Positions 40,087 through 55,000 of a stretch of DNA of 64,000 nt are shown piece by piece. The position numbers and the translations under genes are program-made. The notes under the pieces were generated by a model, which saw only the letters and a list, made by a program, of their open reading frames with translations, did no database searches and was not told the origin of the DNA. Origin of the DNA: Heliocidaris erythrogramma (Eukaryota > Echinodermata > Echinoidea > Camarodonta > Echinometridae); the NCBI GenBank assembly GCA_025617745.1, contig CM046853.1:9068974-9132973 (forward strand), in the 5' to 3' direction. How positions within the stretch are numbered: position 1 is the first letter of the stretch; the number at the start of each line of letters is the position of its first letter.

Positions 40087-43000
40087 ATGTTTACGCATTC
40101 AAACCGATGACATCGCACAAAGAGAACAATGGGTCATCGGTAGTAATTCAATAGGTCATCGGTAGTAATTCAATAGGTCATCGGTTGTCAACAATTGGTG
40201 AGGTTTATTCCGTCAATGAATTTTGTGATGCAATTCAATAGTGGAGTCATCGGTTGAAATTTGAACAATAGAAAACATACATGTGTGTGTGTGTATTCAT
40301 ATTTTTTGTTTTGTTTTGTTGTTGTTCTAATGTTTACTCATTGGATTTTTGAATGTAATAAGTTTGTATGACCTGTCTTTTACTATGTGTTTGAAATAAA
40401 TTGAACTGAATTGAATGTTAGAGAGAAGGCAATTTTTGCCTAAAACCTAGGCCTACAGTATTCTACAGAAAGCTTAGGCACCATTTTCATTATGGAGGCA
40501 AGAAAATTCTTTGAGCTTAGAAACTAGGTTACATTTAGTTCTATTGCAAACTAAGGACAAGCATACCACAGTGCAAATGGACCATTTAAAAACTGAAGAC
40601 TTTCTCCCTGGATGAATGGTAAGGAGAACCCCTGCATTTGTCAAAGTCATCCACAGAGGACCAACTAAACACCCCTGGAGGCCCCTTGACTTTAGTGACC
40701 TTAATTTTGAGGACACTGGGGTCACCATTGGCACAAGTGTTGACCTAAAATCCCCAGGTCATACCATAAATACAGGGATGAAAGCAAACTTGCGCTAACA
40801 ATCACTAGTCTGTCCCATCAGACCAAACTTTGAGCTTGGTGTCTAAAGGATGCTAGGTCTCCATAAAACACAAAAACTACATGTACATTAGGTTTCATCC
40901 ATAAATGCATGATCACTACCACTCTAATAACTTTGGTATTGAAATATGATTTACAATAGAATTTAGACTTGAAACAAGATGTTTTAAGCAAAGCAAACAT
41001 CCTTCATGTATGTAGAACTAACACACTTAGTAAGTGATTTGAAAGAGTTCTAAATTCTATTTCTATATATTTTCTAGAGGAATGCTGAAAATGAAAAATA
41101 TTATCTGCATTCTAGTTTGTCAGTAACCTTCCACAAAGAAGCATATTTCATCCTACTGTACATGTACAAGCAGTGTTACACTTAAGTTGCAGTTTCTTTT
41201 CTTTCTTTCCTTTTTTCCTTTTTTTGGCACTCCACTGAACAAAATCATTTTTCTACATCAAATCTTGACTCATGGGCAGTTTCAAGCAATATTGCCTTAA
41301 TGATCTGACAAAAGAGTGCAGGCCTTGAAAAAAAAGGATTTTGTTTCTCTGGTACCTTTCTTTTTCTTCAGGGTAGGATTCTGCTAAACTCCAGTGCAAA
41401 GTATAGACTTATGTCCAACCAAATTAACCTGTCAAGTCCAAATATTTGCTAACAAGAGGATTATCCCATTAGGTCAATTAAATCAAACCTTGTGAAATCT
41501 CAGGGTCACTTACCTACAAGTCTCTGCAAACTCAATTCACAAATGCCACAATTTCAGCACTGGAAATGCAGTGGTGGGGCTGATACACATTTTTTTTGCT
41601 GAAACTAGCATGACACCATTTTGGGAGATATATTACAGGTGTTAAGTGTGTACTGGATGACTTTGGTTTTTTTATAAACTAAATTGACTACAAATAATTT
41701 TTTTTTTTTACAAGCATCACAAAGCTTGGCTGAGTAATGTTTATGAAATTATTTATATGTACAGTAAAAAGAAAAAAAAAACACACTACCTACATGACAT
41801 GAGTTAAGCCAGCCTGAAATTCCAAAGCTCACCATTTCGTGGTTCTTTTGCTCTTTTGTTAAATTCAATGATTGGGAAGGAGGAGTTCATTCATTCATCT
41901 CTTGAGGCACAAAACACCGGATTTCCTCTGACTTTACTTCTAAAATCTCTTGAACTACATGTAAAGGGTCGAAAGCCAACAATGCAATCTCTATGTCATT
42001 TATTTTTTCAACTCAATAGCTGATAAAAGAACAACAACCAACTACTCCCATGAATACACCTGAACCACAATACAATCCTGATCAGTGTTAGCTATTCACA
42101 AACCACAAATCCAAATACATGTATATTCTACATTAACTTGCTACCTACTAGCAATAACTTTGTGAAATCTGTCATTGCTGGTTGTTAAGTGTACCTATTC
42201 CACATCTCTTCCAGGAGATCCTTGTAAAGTTTGTATGGCTGCTTTTTCATGAAAGGGGATAACTTAACAAATCTCAAATGATTCAACAAAACAAAAAACA
42301 AAGATAAAATAACAATATAATCTATCAATATTCATTAGGCTGAATGAACACATCTGCCACTATGTATGTACCATTAGAATATTGTGTATTATTACCTATA
42401 CAGGGCATTTTTAGCTGCAAAATAAAAAGCCGTATTTTTACACGCAACTCCGAATCCGTCACCGGAGCGGGCAATATTTGCCATATCGCCCTCTTCCGGG
42501 TTTTCCCCATAGACCAATGTACTAAAAAAGAGGGCAACTTTTTTGCCATATTCCACCCTTTCTTGTCAGCGCGCTTTTAATCAAAGTGCGTACGCGCAGT
42601 ATTGTATACAAAGGTTTAAACAATGGATACGTGCGAAAACAATTTACGTCATAATTGCTTGGCCCAGATTACATATCTGTATGAATAACCTGAAATCAGA
42701 AGGGCTGACAGGCAAACAGACGTGTTTGTAATTGCTACAAAATAGGCATATAGATGATCATAGAGTCTAGGTAATAATAATAATATTGACTGGCTCTACT
42801 TTCGGTGGATATCGAAAATATTGTCCTTAAAAGAACCATATTACCCTCGTCTTCGACTCGGGGCAATTTGATTCTGTTGCGGGCAATATATTCTGATATC
42901 CCCCTCAAGCCAGTCAATATTATATAATTATTCCTTCATAACATCCTCTCAAGATCCTACTTCCATCAGAGCTATATGACTTGCACGTAAAATAAAGTGA

Positions 43001-46000
43001 TAAAGTCAAATTAACTTCAGTCTTAGAGGATGACCTTTATCAAAAACATACCTCTGATTGTGGGTAGCCTCTGTTCCTTCCCTAGTCTCAATCGCGCCCT
43101 AAATCTCTGATGGCGACGTCGCATATACGGCACATATGCATCCATCTCCCACGGACTATATCATTCTCTCTCTCCCATTTGAGCAATCTCCTGTTTTAAT
43201 CGGCAATTAGGAATATTCCTGCATCGTAGCCCCCACGCTCAGGAAACTCTGATACAAAATGTCTGAGATCTTGCATTTCAGAGAGATTGTTAACTGAGTG
43301 ATGTGACTGTTATGAGCATAATCCCACTAAGCTCAAGTTTTATTTCAAAGCCGAGTTTAAAAAAATGAGAAGAGTGTGAGAAGGCAGAAGAGAGTCAAAA
43401 CAGAGAATTAAGGGACATTTGAAAAGGATTCATTGATGGGAGAGCATGATATTGACTCGCCAGGTCTTAACGGCAAGATGCCATGATTTGATTATGGGAG
43501 GCCTTAAAGGAAAAGTGATTATGAATAGTTTGGCTATGACTTTGAATGAACTGATAAATGCCTCTGATATTTCACATTGCATATATATATGCTTCAATCT
43601 TCTGGTAATCAAGATTACTCTAACAGCTTTGAGTTATGATGAGGATTACAAAGCATAAACAATGTGTGCTTAAAAGCACAATATTTCACATGCCCATTGA
43701 ACTATCAACTTAATTGTCTATAGGGAAAACAATACAACTGGCAACCTACATATAAAACAAAATCATTAAGTCCCATAAGAAAATATTCTTAATGCTAACA
43801 ATATATTTCAGGAAGTCAGGTGATCACTGCAAGTTAATTTGTAATCATCTACATGTATAGGCATACATACACTCACCAAGAACTTGTAGTACATGTACGT
43901 TATTTACAAACATTCATACACACCCACCTCCTCCCCCTTAAAAAAAAGTAATCAGGACATAAAATACATGTACATATATCAATAGGACATAAAGCATAAA
44001 ACAATAAACCTCTTGATTTATTGATGGAAAACTTGAAGTCAATCTTTAATAAGCTTTCCTGATTTTTCTGGCACGAATTAGTTTAATGTAACTTTAATGT
44101 ATTCTTGACCTCTGGGTTTGCAAGTTACAGGATTTCTCCATGATTTCAGCTAACACTTTCAAACTATGAACTTGAACCACATTGCACTTTTTAATACTTT
44201 CTCTCCAACATGTGTCGAATACATCAAGCTGAGTCTAAAGCAGCGTGTGGGAAGAATAAGAGTTCAATGAAGGCAGCACAAAAGTCAAACTGTTTTGGAA
44301 TGGGTTGACTTGACATACGTGAACCAGTTACCTGTAAATCAGATACAAAATATGAAACAGTCCCACTTATCCATTTTCCAATTTGCACGCTATTTAGCAG
44401 AACATGACTTTGCATATTCTATGCTTGAAAATTTATGCATAAAGGATTCTACATGAAAATTAATATACTTGCATTTAGAAAACAATCCATTATAAAAGAC
44501 AAAACTCAAACTACATGACCATATTAGTTTGAAAAAGAGTTCAAATTCATTTTTACAGAATGAAGATGAAAGACTTGATTTCCCTTAGACAGACAGATAT
44601 GGGATGAAGTCTGAATGATGCAATGGGATGTGTCACATGCGTTAGTCCCATCAGCTTCACAATCACTATAACTCTTTTTCTCTCTGAGTTAAATATAGGT
44701 CCCTGATAGACAGCATCATAAAATCGTGCCAGATATCCCAGATGCATTCACACTACTATAAAAAAAAAGTTTAATGCATTTTGCAAGTGGTGCAGATTCT
44801 CTGAATTTTCATTCTGCAAAATGAATGAATTACAACAAAACATTTTTGCAACTTAGGAAAGTCTCAGTTTGCAAAATTTCTAGTTTTGAAGTATACAAAA
44901 ATCATACATTTTTACTGACTCTGTAGAAACCCTATTTTTATTATTTAGCACATGGTTGTTAAAACACATTTGTACCATTTGGGCGCAGCATTAATTAGAA
45001 GTTAATAGGATTACAAAAGGTCATTCCGACTAAAAGGAAAGATGGTCAAGTATATTTGCATGTACCGGTATTCTGTCTTGACATATTCCTAAAGCTGCAG
45101 AAACATTTTACAAAAATAGATCAAACATCAAGAAAATTCCACTGTTTTACAACAAAAAAGCAAATGGAAATGCAGTTAATGAACAGGAACAAATGTTGGC
45201 TTGCGGACTCTGTGGTATTCAAAGTGACAACTGCTAAATTATTCATGTCATCTTTGTCTTTTCATTAAATAATAGTACAAATTCCAAATTCCAGTCTTAT
45301 AATAAGCAATTCCTTTCTGTGCATGTGCACTGTCTTCCTATCAAACCTTCTGGCACCCATTCTACAAGGGAGGTGTAAAGAGAAGGAGTGGAATCAAGCT
45401 GCTCTTCTTTGATCCCATGCTCAAGCCGCTGAAAAAATATATGGCTACTCCGCAATAGTTAACCAGGTGGTTAGATAAAAAAGCTAATGAATTATCAGGG
45501 TTTCAAACTCCTACATCAGAAAATGGTATCGCAGCAACTGTTCGCTGTCCCTTTCAATGATTTCTCATCAATTGTCGAATGTGTAATAAGTTGAACGAGC
45601 GAACACAAACTTATGTAATTTCATACCTTTTCAACTGCAAAAATATGAAAAGCATGCAAAAGCACGCACTAGCGAAGTACTTTATATCACAGATTATAAA
45701 TCATGGAATGACAGGACATTAAAACCTGTGGAAATGATTGGAATATCCTAAAATATGGAGTTTTTGTCAGGATATAACTTTCCTTTCACCGACGATGGCA
45801 CACAAATTATAGAAAGAGCGGAATCAAAATTTGAAAAATTGTTTGATGCACTATTTCCAACACAATCCCCTCATAAATTTGGCTGGTAATTTGATAGATG
45901 CGAAACTGTGCCTGGCCTCCAGTGAGAAGCTTTAGAACTCACGCATACGTTTGCATAAATTGCAAGATTTTCCACTCCTTCTATTTACAGCTCCCTGTTC

Positions 46001-49000
46001 TAACAGAGATTCTACAACTCCCACTCACTGCCAATGCTAAAATGAGTCAATGACCCATGCCCAGTCAACCTTTACATAGTCACATACCATCCATTATCTT
46101 TAACCGTCTCTCTACAATCCCAAAATATGATGAATCATATAAAAAGCTTCAATTACACTGGCAATGATAAAAAGCGACTTTAATGTTATTCAAATCACCA
46201 AAAATAAAACCATGATCAATCCAATCCTACCTAAAATTTTGTAAAATGGTTCATCTAAGGACAGAAATAAGAAGGATCATGAACTATACAATGAAGTTAT
46301 CATGTGTCAATCACTGAATAAATAGTCTGTAAAGCATAAACAAACAATATCAGGAACCCATGTCCATGAATGTCTACAATCCTGGAAACAAAAGCAAACT
46401 ATGTTTATGTAGATTGAATGATCGAGTGTCATCCAGTACTTTTGAGAATGTCGTACAGAACATGCAGAACAACATGCCGAACATAAATGTATATGGCATC
46501 TGATCCTTCATACATGTGTAGTATCAGCTCCCACACTTTGGAGATCTTTACCAATGACAATTAGGAATAGGACCTACATGAACATCTTCTTTTGAGAAAC
46601 CTCTGAAAAATTAAGTTTTCTTACATTACAAAAATTTGCAGACCTGTGTATTTTCATAAGAATATTAAAACACATGAAAAAATGAAATAATTTATCAGTA
46701 TGTGTAGAGAGAACCAAAGGTGAATTATTTAATTTCTATATATGTAAATGCACACGTATATGGTCTACAAATACACCTTAATGAAGAAATTTCTTGAAAT
46801 ACTTTATTTTATTTCTCCATACAAAGGTAACAATTGTCACTGGTTTTCAATTCTTGCTACAAAGCGGATGAACAGCAGCCTTGAAACAATTAAATTTCAA
46901 GGTCAGACATTTGTCTGTGATATACGACTTCCTTATGACCATTCACTGCCAGAGCTTGTAAGTTTAATGTCAGTAAGATGAACAGTGCAGACGGAAATCA
47001 GTGCTTTGATGAGTCTGTTTGGCCCACTGCATTGTACATGTAGATGATTATATCTCTTTGTTGTGAAAGATACCTTATATATTCTGTATGCCATAACATC
47101 TTATCTGCATATCACAGTACAAATTTCCTTTGAGACTTTAAAAAAACATTTACTTACAGAGATCTGTCTCCTGAAAACCAATCAGTCTGACATAATATTT
47201 AGACTGAAGGCTCTATAAAAGCAGTATGATCAATGCACATGTATTATACATACATGTACTGTGTAATGCCCTTACATGTATGTACTTGTATCTGTTTATA
47301 GCAGATTGATACATTAGAATAGGAAGGGCATTCATCCTGGATTTCGCGCAAGAGATCCATTTTATAAATCTCAATCAAAAATTAGAATTTAATCAAGTAC
47401 AGTACAGTTATAAATAAATAAATGTAAAAAAAACTATTTAACTTTCCCATTGTTTATTGTTAACCTTTATATGGAAGTATAACGAGTAGGCCTAATTTGA
47501 TTTCATCTCATACACTCCAACAAAGAACTGATTTGATGAGTTCACTTAGATAAGACATGATGTGGATGCTTTTAGAAGAGACTTGTCAACATATATCAGA
47601 GTTTGGTCACTTTGATGAATAGACCAAACAGCATTTCCTTTAACTACACAGATTAAATCACCACAAAGGACAAACTGGTCCATTCACAATAACTTGGAGC
47701 ATCAAAGTAGACATCCATTCAACCATCTTCCTGTACACCAGAGTTAAGGAAGTCCCATAAGTTTACATTGCACCAAGGAAAGGGATATAAGTGGAGAGGC
47801 CAGTTTCTAACCTGAGAAATGAGGGTCAGTTCCCAGAGCATCATCTACATGTATGTAACTTTATTAATACTATATGCCTAAATATTTCTCACTCTTTCAT
47901 TGAAAATTTACGTAAGCAATTAAAAAAATTCATTTAGTATAAGCAGTTAATCTGACAGGTTATTATTCCTTAATCATATGCTTTGTGAATAACTCTTCAC
48001 CAAGAATGAATATCACAGTGAATTTATACAAGTGAACTTCTACATATTCAATGACACATGGTTGCAATTACAATAATTTGTTGTTCAACACGTGATTAGT
48101 ATTTACATACTTGGAATACAAGGCAAATATTTACCGTCCATACGAAGAATGTCAAGCATCCACAGAGAAAGCTTGGTGGTACGCCAATTCCATCCTTTCT
48201 TCATTCGCAGTGGCATCCTGATGAAGGGGGGGGGGAGGCTCCTCTCTGTAATACTACCGTTTCACGGCCCTTCTGCACTCTAGGCCTATGTGCAGATGAA
48301 GTTTTTAACTATATATTCCTTTTGAGTACCTGTGACAGGATAGTCACAGAGGAACTCTTACAAAAGTCATCCAAAATCACAAGAAAGAGATCCAAAATAG
48401 CAAGAAAGCATAGAAAAGGGTGACTAAATACGGACAATGATCAGTCCAAAGTTAATCCATATTCTGGTCAACGAATCAATTAATGCTGTAGAAAATAATA
48501 CTTGATTTCAGGTGAACTCCAAGCAGAAGCAAAATTTCATCAGGATCCTTCCTTCATCAACTGACAAGAAAATGACACGTAAAAAAAGATTATATCCTTG
48601 TCAAGAATACCAAATCACTGCACAAAATTATTCCAGTGAATTCTAATGAAGCCTTTTTTTTCTTTCAGAAGATTTCTATTTGAGAATCATGCATGAATAA
48701 AAATATTTTAGATGCCGGTATACCCTTCCTCATACTTGTAGGAGTTTATCATGCCAAATGGACATCACAATACATGTATGTATACTGACAGACCAATGGT
48801 TTAGAGTGGATTAAGACTCAGATTAAGAGCTTTCTCCAACATGGAACTGAGGCCCACTCAAGTCTTTATACAGCTGATCAATACATAGACAAACTATTTC
48901 TTGTCAAATAAGTTCATATAAGGCTTTCTCCAGGACATAATTGGGAGACAATAATATGTCAAAGGTAAAGAAATCAAAGTTTCTTGGTCTTGATATCCTT

Positions 49001-52000
49001 TTGATTTTAAACAAATAGGGAAGTTCACTTGGGCATAGGTGAGGATCCACTCATCATGTTCTGTTTAATAGATATTCACAAGTAATTCTACTTCCAACAC
49101 AGGTTCTAAAAGATGGATACTTTGCAAGTTTCAATCACAAAATTCTTCATGTAACAGAAACTCTCAACTCAGCATTTCCATGATGTAAAATCCAATTTTT
49201 CCTCGCTTTCTGTCACCATCAGCTTATTTTCTGGTATGCATTTCAAATGTTAAACAGTAACACAAGTTTCCCAACTTTAAGACTTCCTGAAGTATAGCTC
49301 ACACTATCATCAATGAAACCCATAAACGAATTCTGAAAAACAGCAATCACAAATAGGTATGGCTGTGGATGACACCAAAAGGATGGCTTCAGTGTGAATG
49401 ATCAGTCAAATAAGGACAAAGAAATCCCTTATGGTCAACAGTCCCCTTGTTGGGTTGCTTGATTTTCCATCTACTGGGCCTACGCCTAGTTCATCACTCA
49501 AGACCCAACATAAAGCTTCGTTTTCAGTGAGGTCACTTTCTTAATCTCTAAATCGTCTCTTCGTCATCAGCAGCAGTAGCAACAGAAGCGATTTTCATAA
49601 CCTCGTATTGCCAACAGGTGAAAGGACAGTGTAAAGCTTGAATGTTTGAACAAAGGTCCCTCGATGATAAAATGGAGATATCACAGGTATGCTCAATGAG
49701 ATAATGAAAAGCACATTAGTGTATGTTTGTAAGGAAGACCTGGATGATTAAAAATGACATTTTCAGCAACTGACAGCTTATCAGTGGAGACAGCCGCATC
49801 ACATTGATGAGCAGTTGGTAATGATCGGACAGTCAAGTATCTGGAACCTGTAGAAAGACTTTATAAAATACATGTAGGCAACAGTTTCTGAACTCCTCTC
49901 TTTTGTTTGATGAAATAATAGCTAAGTACTGGAACACAAGTCAAACACCTGGGAAAAATTAAGCTCTGACCACAAAATGCATGCTGGATGCATATCAGGT
50001 ATATGGTTGCTTTGGACCACAATACAGCCAAACTTTTATGATGCTGATGGAAAATGTGCAAGGCATGAACTGAAGGTCTTGACATATATTTCTGATTCCT
50101 CTAGGAAAAGCCAATGCTGCTCAAAAATGCAATTTCCTTCAAAAACCGAGCAATATGCTGGATGTATTTGATGAATCAGGTCACAAATATATATTTATCC
50201 GCATGAAAGACTGCTTCGAGAAGAATTTCACAAAATGAACTCTGCTTCAGTTGAACACTTGCAAGAACAGACCTAATATGCCTACTTTCACTAATCTCCA
50301 TTCCCCAAATAATATCACCATGAAATGTAGAGTCCCTGCTGACCTATGTCATTCAGAGTTCAGCTAAATTTATGGTATCCATCCAGTCATAATTCATATC
50401 ACTCATAATGTATGATAACCATAGATGGGTTCATACATATGTGACCCGCCGCCTCAAAACCTACAATAAGTCGCACGGACCACAACGTAGCAAACAGCCC
50501 AAAATAATAAATTTGCTTGGATCAGTCGATTTTCTGTTTTTGATAGAAATGGGTAGTTTTATTATCATTCTATCATGTCTCAAGTTTGTGAGTCGTTATT
50601 CAACTTAAAAATATGTTTTGGGGGCATTTTAAAATGACTCTTCTTTTTTTCACCTGTCCAGCTAATGAATGTTTGGAGAGCTTTTGTAATACTTTCATTC
50701 AATTCCAAAATACTACTTTACCTCCAAAATTATTAAATCGATTTTTTGAGTGAGTACGGTAATGAGTAGGTCCTCCTGGATCAGCATGCCAAAATTCAGC
50801 CTAATCTGATAATCCCTTCATACCGGTTGCTATGGCCATTTGAATACCCAGTTTTACTTTTGTGCACACAGAGAGCGAAGGTTTAGCACTCTTTTGTTCT
50901 GAACTTAAATGGCCATTTTCTCTGAATAGGAGTTATTGATTGCTGGTTACATACTGATTCTAAATGTGATATTTAAAGGTGTTAACATTGAGTAAACTAG
51001 GCAAGTGATATACCATTGGAAAGCTGAGAATCTCTACTCTCAGAAAATGTATAAAACAAAAATAATAATTTTGGCGACTTATTGTAGATTTTGAGGCATC
51101 GGGTCACATATGCCTGACCTCCCTGAGTTCCGGAGTTTATCAATTATCCATGCTGAGATTTATCCAGATCTTGCACTCAGCAGTAGGTCATTTTTTATCA
51201 TCTTGAAATGAGGCTATACATGTACAACTAGATGTCTGGATCATTACCAAATAAAACCAAATTAAGAAGCAGAAGAAGTGAAAAAGACAATGTTGCTTCT
51301 AAGCCTGAGTCGAATCGATTGGTTAGCCGGTGTTCGATCGAAGACATCGAATCCCGATTTCGTTTTGGCAAAACCGGTGCATCGATTTGTGACTAGCCTT
51401 CATGAAAAAAGCAAATAAAAAAAGAAACTCCGTAACGTACAGCATATATACTAGCAGAGAACGTGAAGACGACTTCAAACTGTTGGCTAACTTTCGCTAA
51501 TTCGCTCGCAGAGGACGTCGCGGGTTACCTGTGCTTTCTCTATGGAAAAATCGTTTTGTCGTTACGAACTGAAGTTTACGATAATATTCTTGCACTCTCT
51601 CTGCATTGTCAATTTGACAATTGTATAATTGAACATGATAAATACGGGCATGAGTACGAGTGTTCCAACTTCGCAATAAATATATAACACTCTCATCAAA
51701 TTGGCAATTACTTCTTGGAAATGATCTGAAGCTGAATGAAGCAGTCGTGATATGCGAGACGAAAAGTTTATTTCGTATTGTTTTTTTTTTGCATCAAACA
51801 AACGTGTTCCATTCAGCTCTCCAAAGACAAAGTAAGATTATTAATTCTTTGAATTTGAATCATTGTCCGATGTGTCGACAATGAGCATCGCTTCGTGCGA
51901 CACTAGAGTGATATTTTGGCTAGCCATACGGACTAGATTTTGGCTAGTCTGCCGTGATTTTTACTAGCCATTGGCTAGCGGGCTATCGTTAATGTCGAGC

Positions 52001-55000
52001 AGCGAGAGCCCCATACTTATGCCCGCGATGCCAGGGACTAGTCATCGGTGCATGGTGCATGCACTGCGTGCAACTGTGTGCAACTCTGTTTTCACCGCCC
52101 ATCATTTATCGATGCACCGGTATTCGACCGGATCAAAGCCGTCGAATCCTGGATTATGAAATAATCGATATGACTCAGGCTTAGTTGCTTCTTAACAAGC
52201 TTACACCCGACAGTCATTTCAAGAATGATACTGAGCATGAGTTTGTAACACTAGGGTTAGAAAGTGCAATACTAACAATAAATAGAAAAAAACATCAAAA
52301 TAAACCATACAAACTTACAAGCAAGGCACACAATATATAATATAATTTCTTTCAAAAATGCTATCTTTATTTCCAAGGATATTTTTCAGTGAAAGTACTA
52401 CACGAGCAGTATCTAAAAACCCAAAATAAAACATGAATTCAGGGAAAGAAAGCTGTTGCTACTGTGTTTGTAAGTTCACAGATACATTTCGTAGGAAAAA
52501 GGAATTAAAAATGTCACATCAATTCATTGCACAACGATGGAATAAATTGACACAAATGCAATCCACCATGTGAATCCATGCTTTGTTTGATTTCCTCTAA
52601 TGAATATTTAACAACACCCCCACATGGGCTCCTGATGGGGGTCAATAACACACAACATCCAATGCAACATAGACTACTGGAAGAAAATTATCTGAGAGAC
52701 CAACTGACCTGGCAGGGAAATAGCCAACAAGATGACCAGCAATTACTTCCTAATCTGGAAGTCATTAAATGTCTTGACCAGATTTAAACGATGATTATGA
52801 TTACACATAACCTGTCTGACTGATTGAGAAGATTGCTATGGGTTCCAATACTTCCAATCATTGGACTTCATCACGGTTTCAAATACAAGGAGATATCATC
52901 ACGTAATATGCAAAATTCTTCTGACAAACTTTTACTTCTGCAATTAATGTATAAGCTGCATGTCTCTTAGACCCCTGTTACACATACCTCTGAAAGTGGA
53001 CTGAGGCTGCCTCCGGAGGCGGCTTGACGTATGTGTAACATCAACTTTTTTTAAAAGCCGGACTGAGGCCGCCTCCATCCCAGTTCTCCTCTGGATGTGG
53101 TTTGAGGCCGGCCTCAGGCCGCACTCAGTCCCGCAATCAGTACGTGTAACACCAAAGTGGACTCGGTGCCAGCTTATAAGCGGAAGTGACGTAACCCGTA
53201 GGAGCCGTGCATGCCGTTCCCGATGTCAATGAGATAGTACAGCACCTGCAGTGCGAATGTGCGAACCGCGCAAATTTTTTTACATGGAGTGCGCCCCTAA
53301 GTGTAGACACAAAATTGCGGGCCTGAGGTATGTGTAACAGGGGTTTTAATGGTCTCGAGGCGGCTTCAAATTGCAGGCGTGAAGCCGGCTCCGGGGCCTC
53401 CTTTAAAAGCCTGACGCATGTGTAACAGGCGTCTTAGATACTATGTTATCCACTAGTATGTATATGAGTACCCAGAATTAGCTACAGAGGAAAATATAAA
53501 AATCACTTTTGTGGAAAGCTGCTGATTGATAACAGGTATGGGGTAAAGCAGTCTTCAGACGAATGATGGTGTTGGTGGTTCAGTGATCTCAAGATGCCAG
53601 GTGTGCCAAGATAAAGGGGGAGGTGTCTATTGACACCTCGATGACCGCAGGCTGATGATACATGGACCTACTTCAATTTGTGTACAGTGCAGCAAACTCC
53701 TAAAAAGATATCTAGACACAGACACATGCATGTATGCTCAGCTGTGATCACATGACTTCAATAAAACAATACCAAGCTTGTCAATGCCATAAAGTCATTA
53801 AATGATCAAACACTTTCTTGGATGGTCAATACTCATGTATTACTGACGTAACACAACATTGACAGGAACTGCCACCTCCATGTATCACCCGAGTCTTAAT
53901 TTGTAAATCCAATAATCAATAGCTTGGAAGCCAAGAACAACAGATGAATCTAACATAATCTTGAATCTAGGAACTGCCCATTGGAAGCACAACACCTTTA
54001 GCAACATACATACAAAATTATACATACATATATGTAGTCATTCTGCAGGCTTCATACAATTATAATTCAAGCATAAAAATATAATGACTGGAGTATAGAT
54101 TTTCTATTATTTTGACTTTTCAATGCATATAATCTTTATTAAAACAAAATTGAGGTACCCGGTACTGGTACACTGTATTTTGTTTGGTCTCCCAGTACAG
54201 TACAGTACAGTGAGCAGATTAGCTCAGAGCTTTTATCAATGACCAGCAGGCTCAGAAAAAATCTTGCGCTGCATTTCTGAAAGTTGCTTATTCGAAAAAC
54301 ACCAAAGTTCCAGCATAAAAAGGAACTAAGTAGTCTAGCCTATTTCGATACGAACAGCCTCAAGTCATGTTTTCACATATCATCTCAGCCATCAAAACAA
54401 ATTTAAAGCAAAGCCATACCCCTCATGTAAAGGTAGGTTGGCCGAAATGTCAAGCATCAAATCAAGTTAATTTCCTGGCTGAGAAACTATTTAACTCAAT
54501 CACTTCACACTAAGTCATTATGGTGTGAAAACAACGTTTTCAGAGGGTCACTGCCCGAATAGAAACGAGCTACGTCATGTCGCCCTGTACAACAGAATAT
54601 TATAAGTAACTGTTTTTCCTCTCCTATGGCTATTTGGTACATTTTAAATTCATAGAAACATGCTGGAACACAGTAAAGGCACCATGAAACTTGATGGGAC
54701 CTGTTTGTCCGATTGCTAAGCTAGTACAGTTGATGTTAGATGAATTTGTGAGAAGCATTTTGCGATCTTGTTGTTTACATGAATTCTGAAAGATATGAGC
54801 CTCTTCCAAATTAAAATTTCACAAAGCCAGTCATTCACAGAATCAATGAAACCATCTCCATTCAACATATAGATATGCAGGGTGTAACCACCTCCTTGAT
54901 TTACACCAAATCGATTAAAACAGACACACACAGTGCATAAAGGTGAAAAAGAACAAAGTGGATGGTCCAACAATAATTGCAAACATTCAAGTGTATAATA

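Noticed and set aside
40594-40800. 60-86 codon open frames on both strands with exon-like base composition
   Set aside because: No homology and no convincing splice sites in a GRIP-compatible phase.
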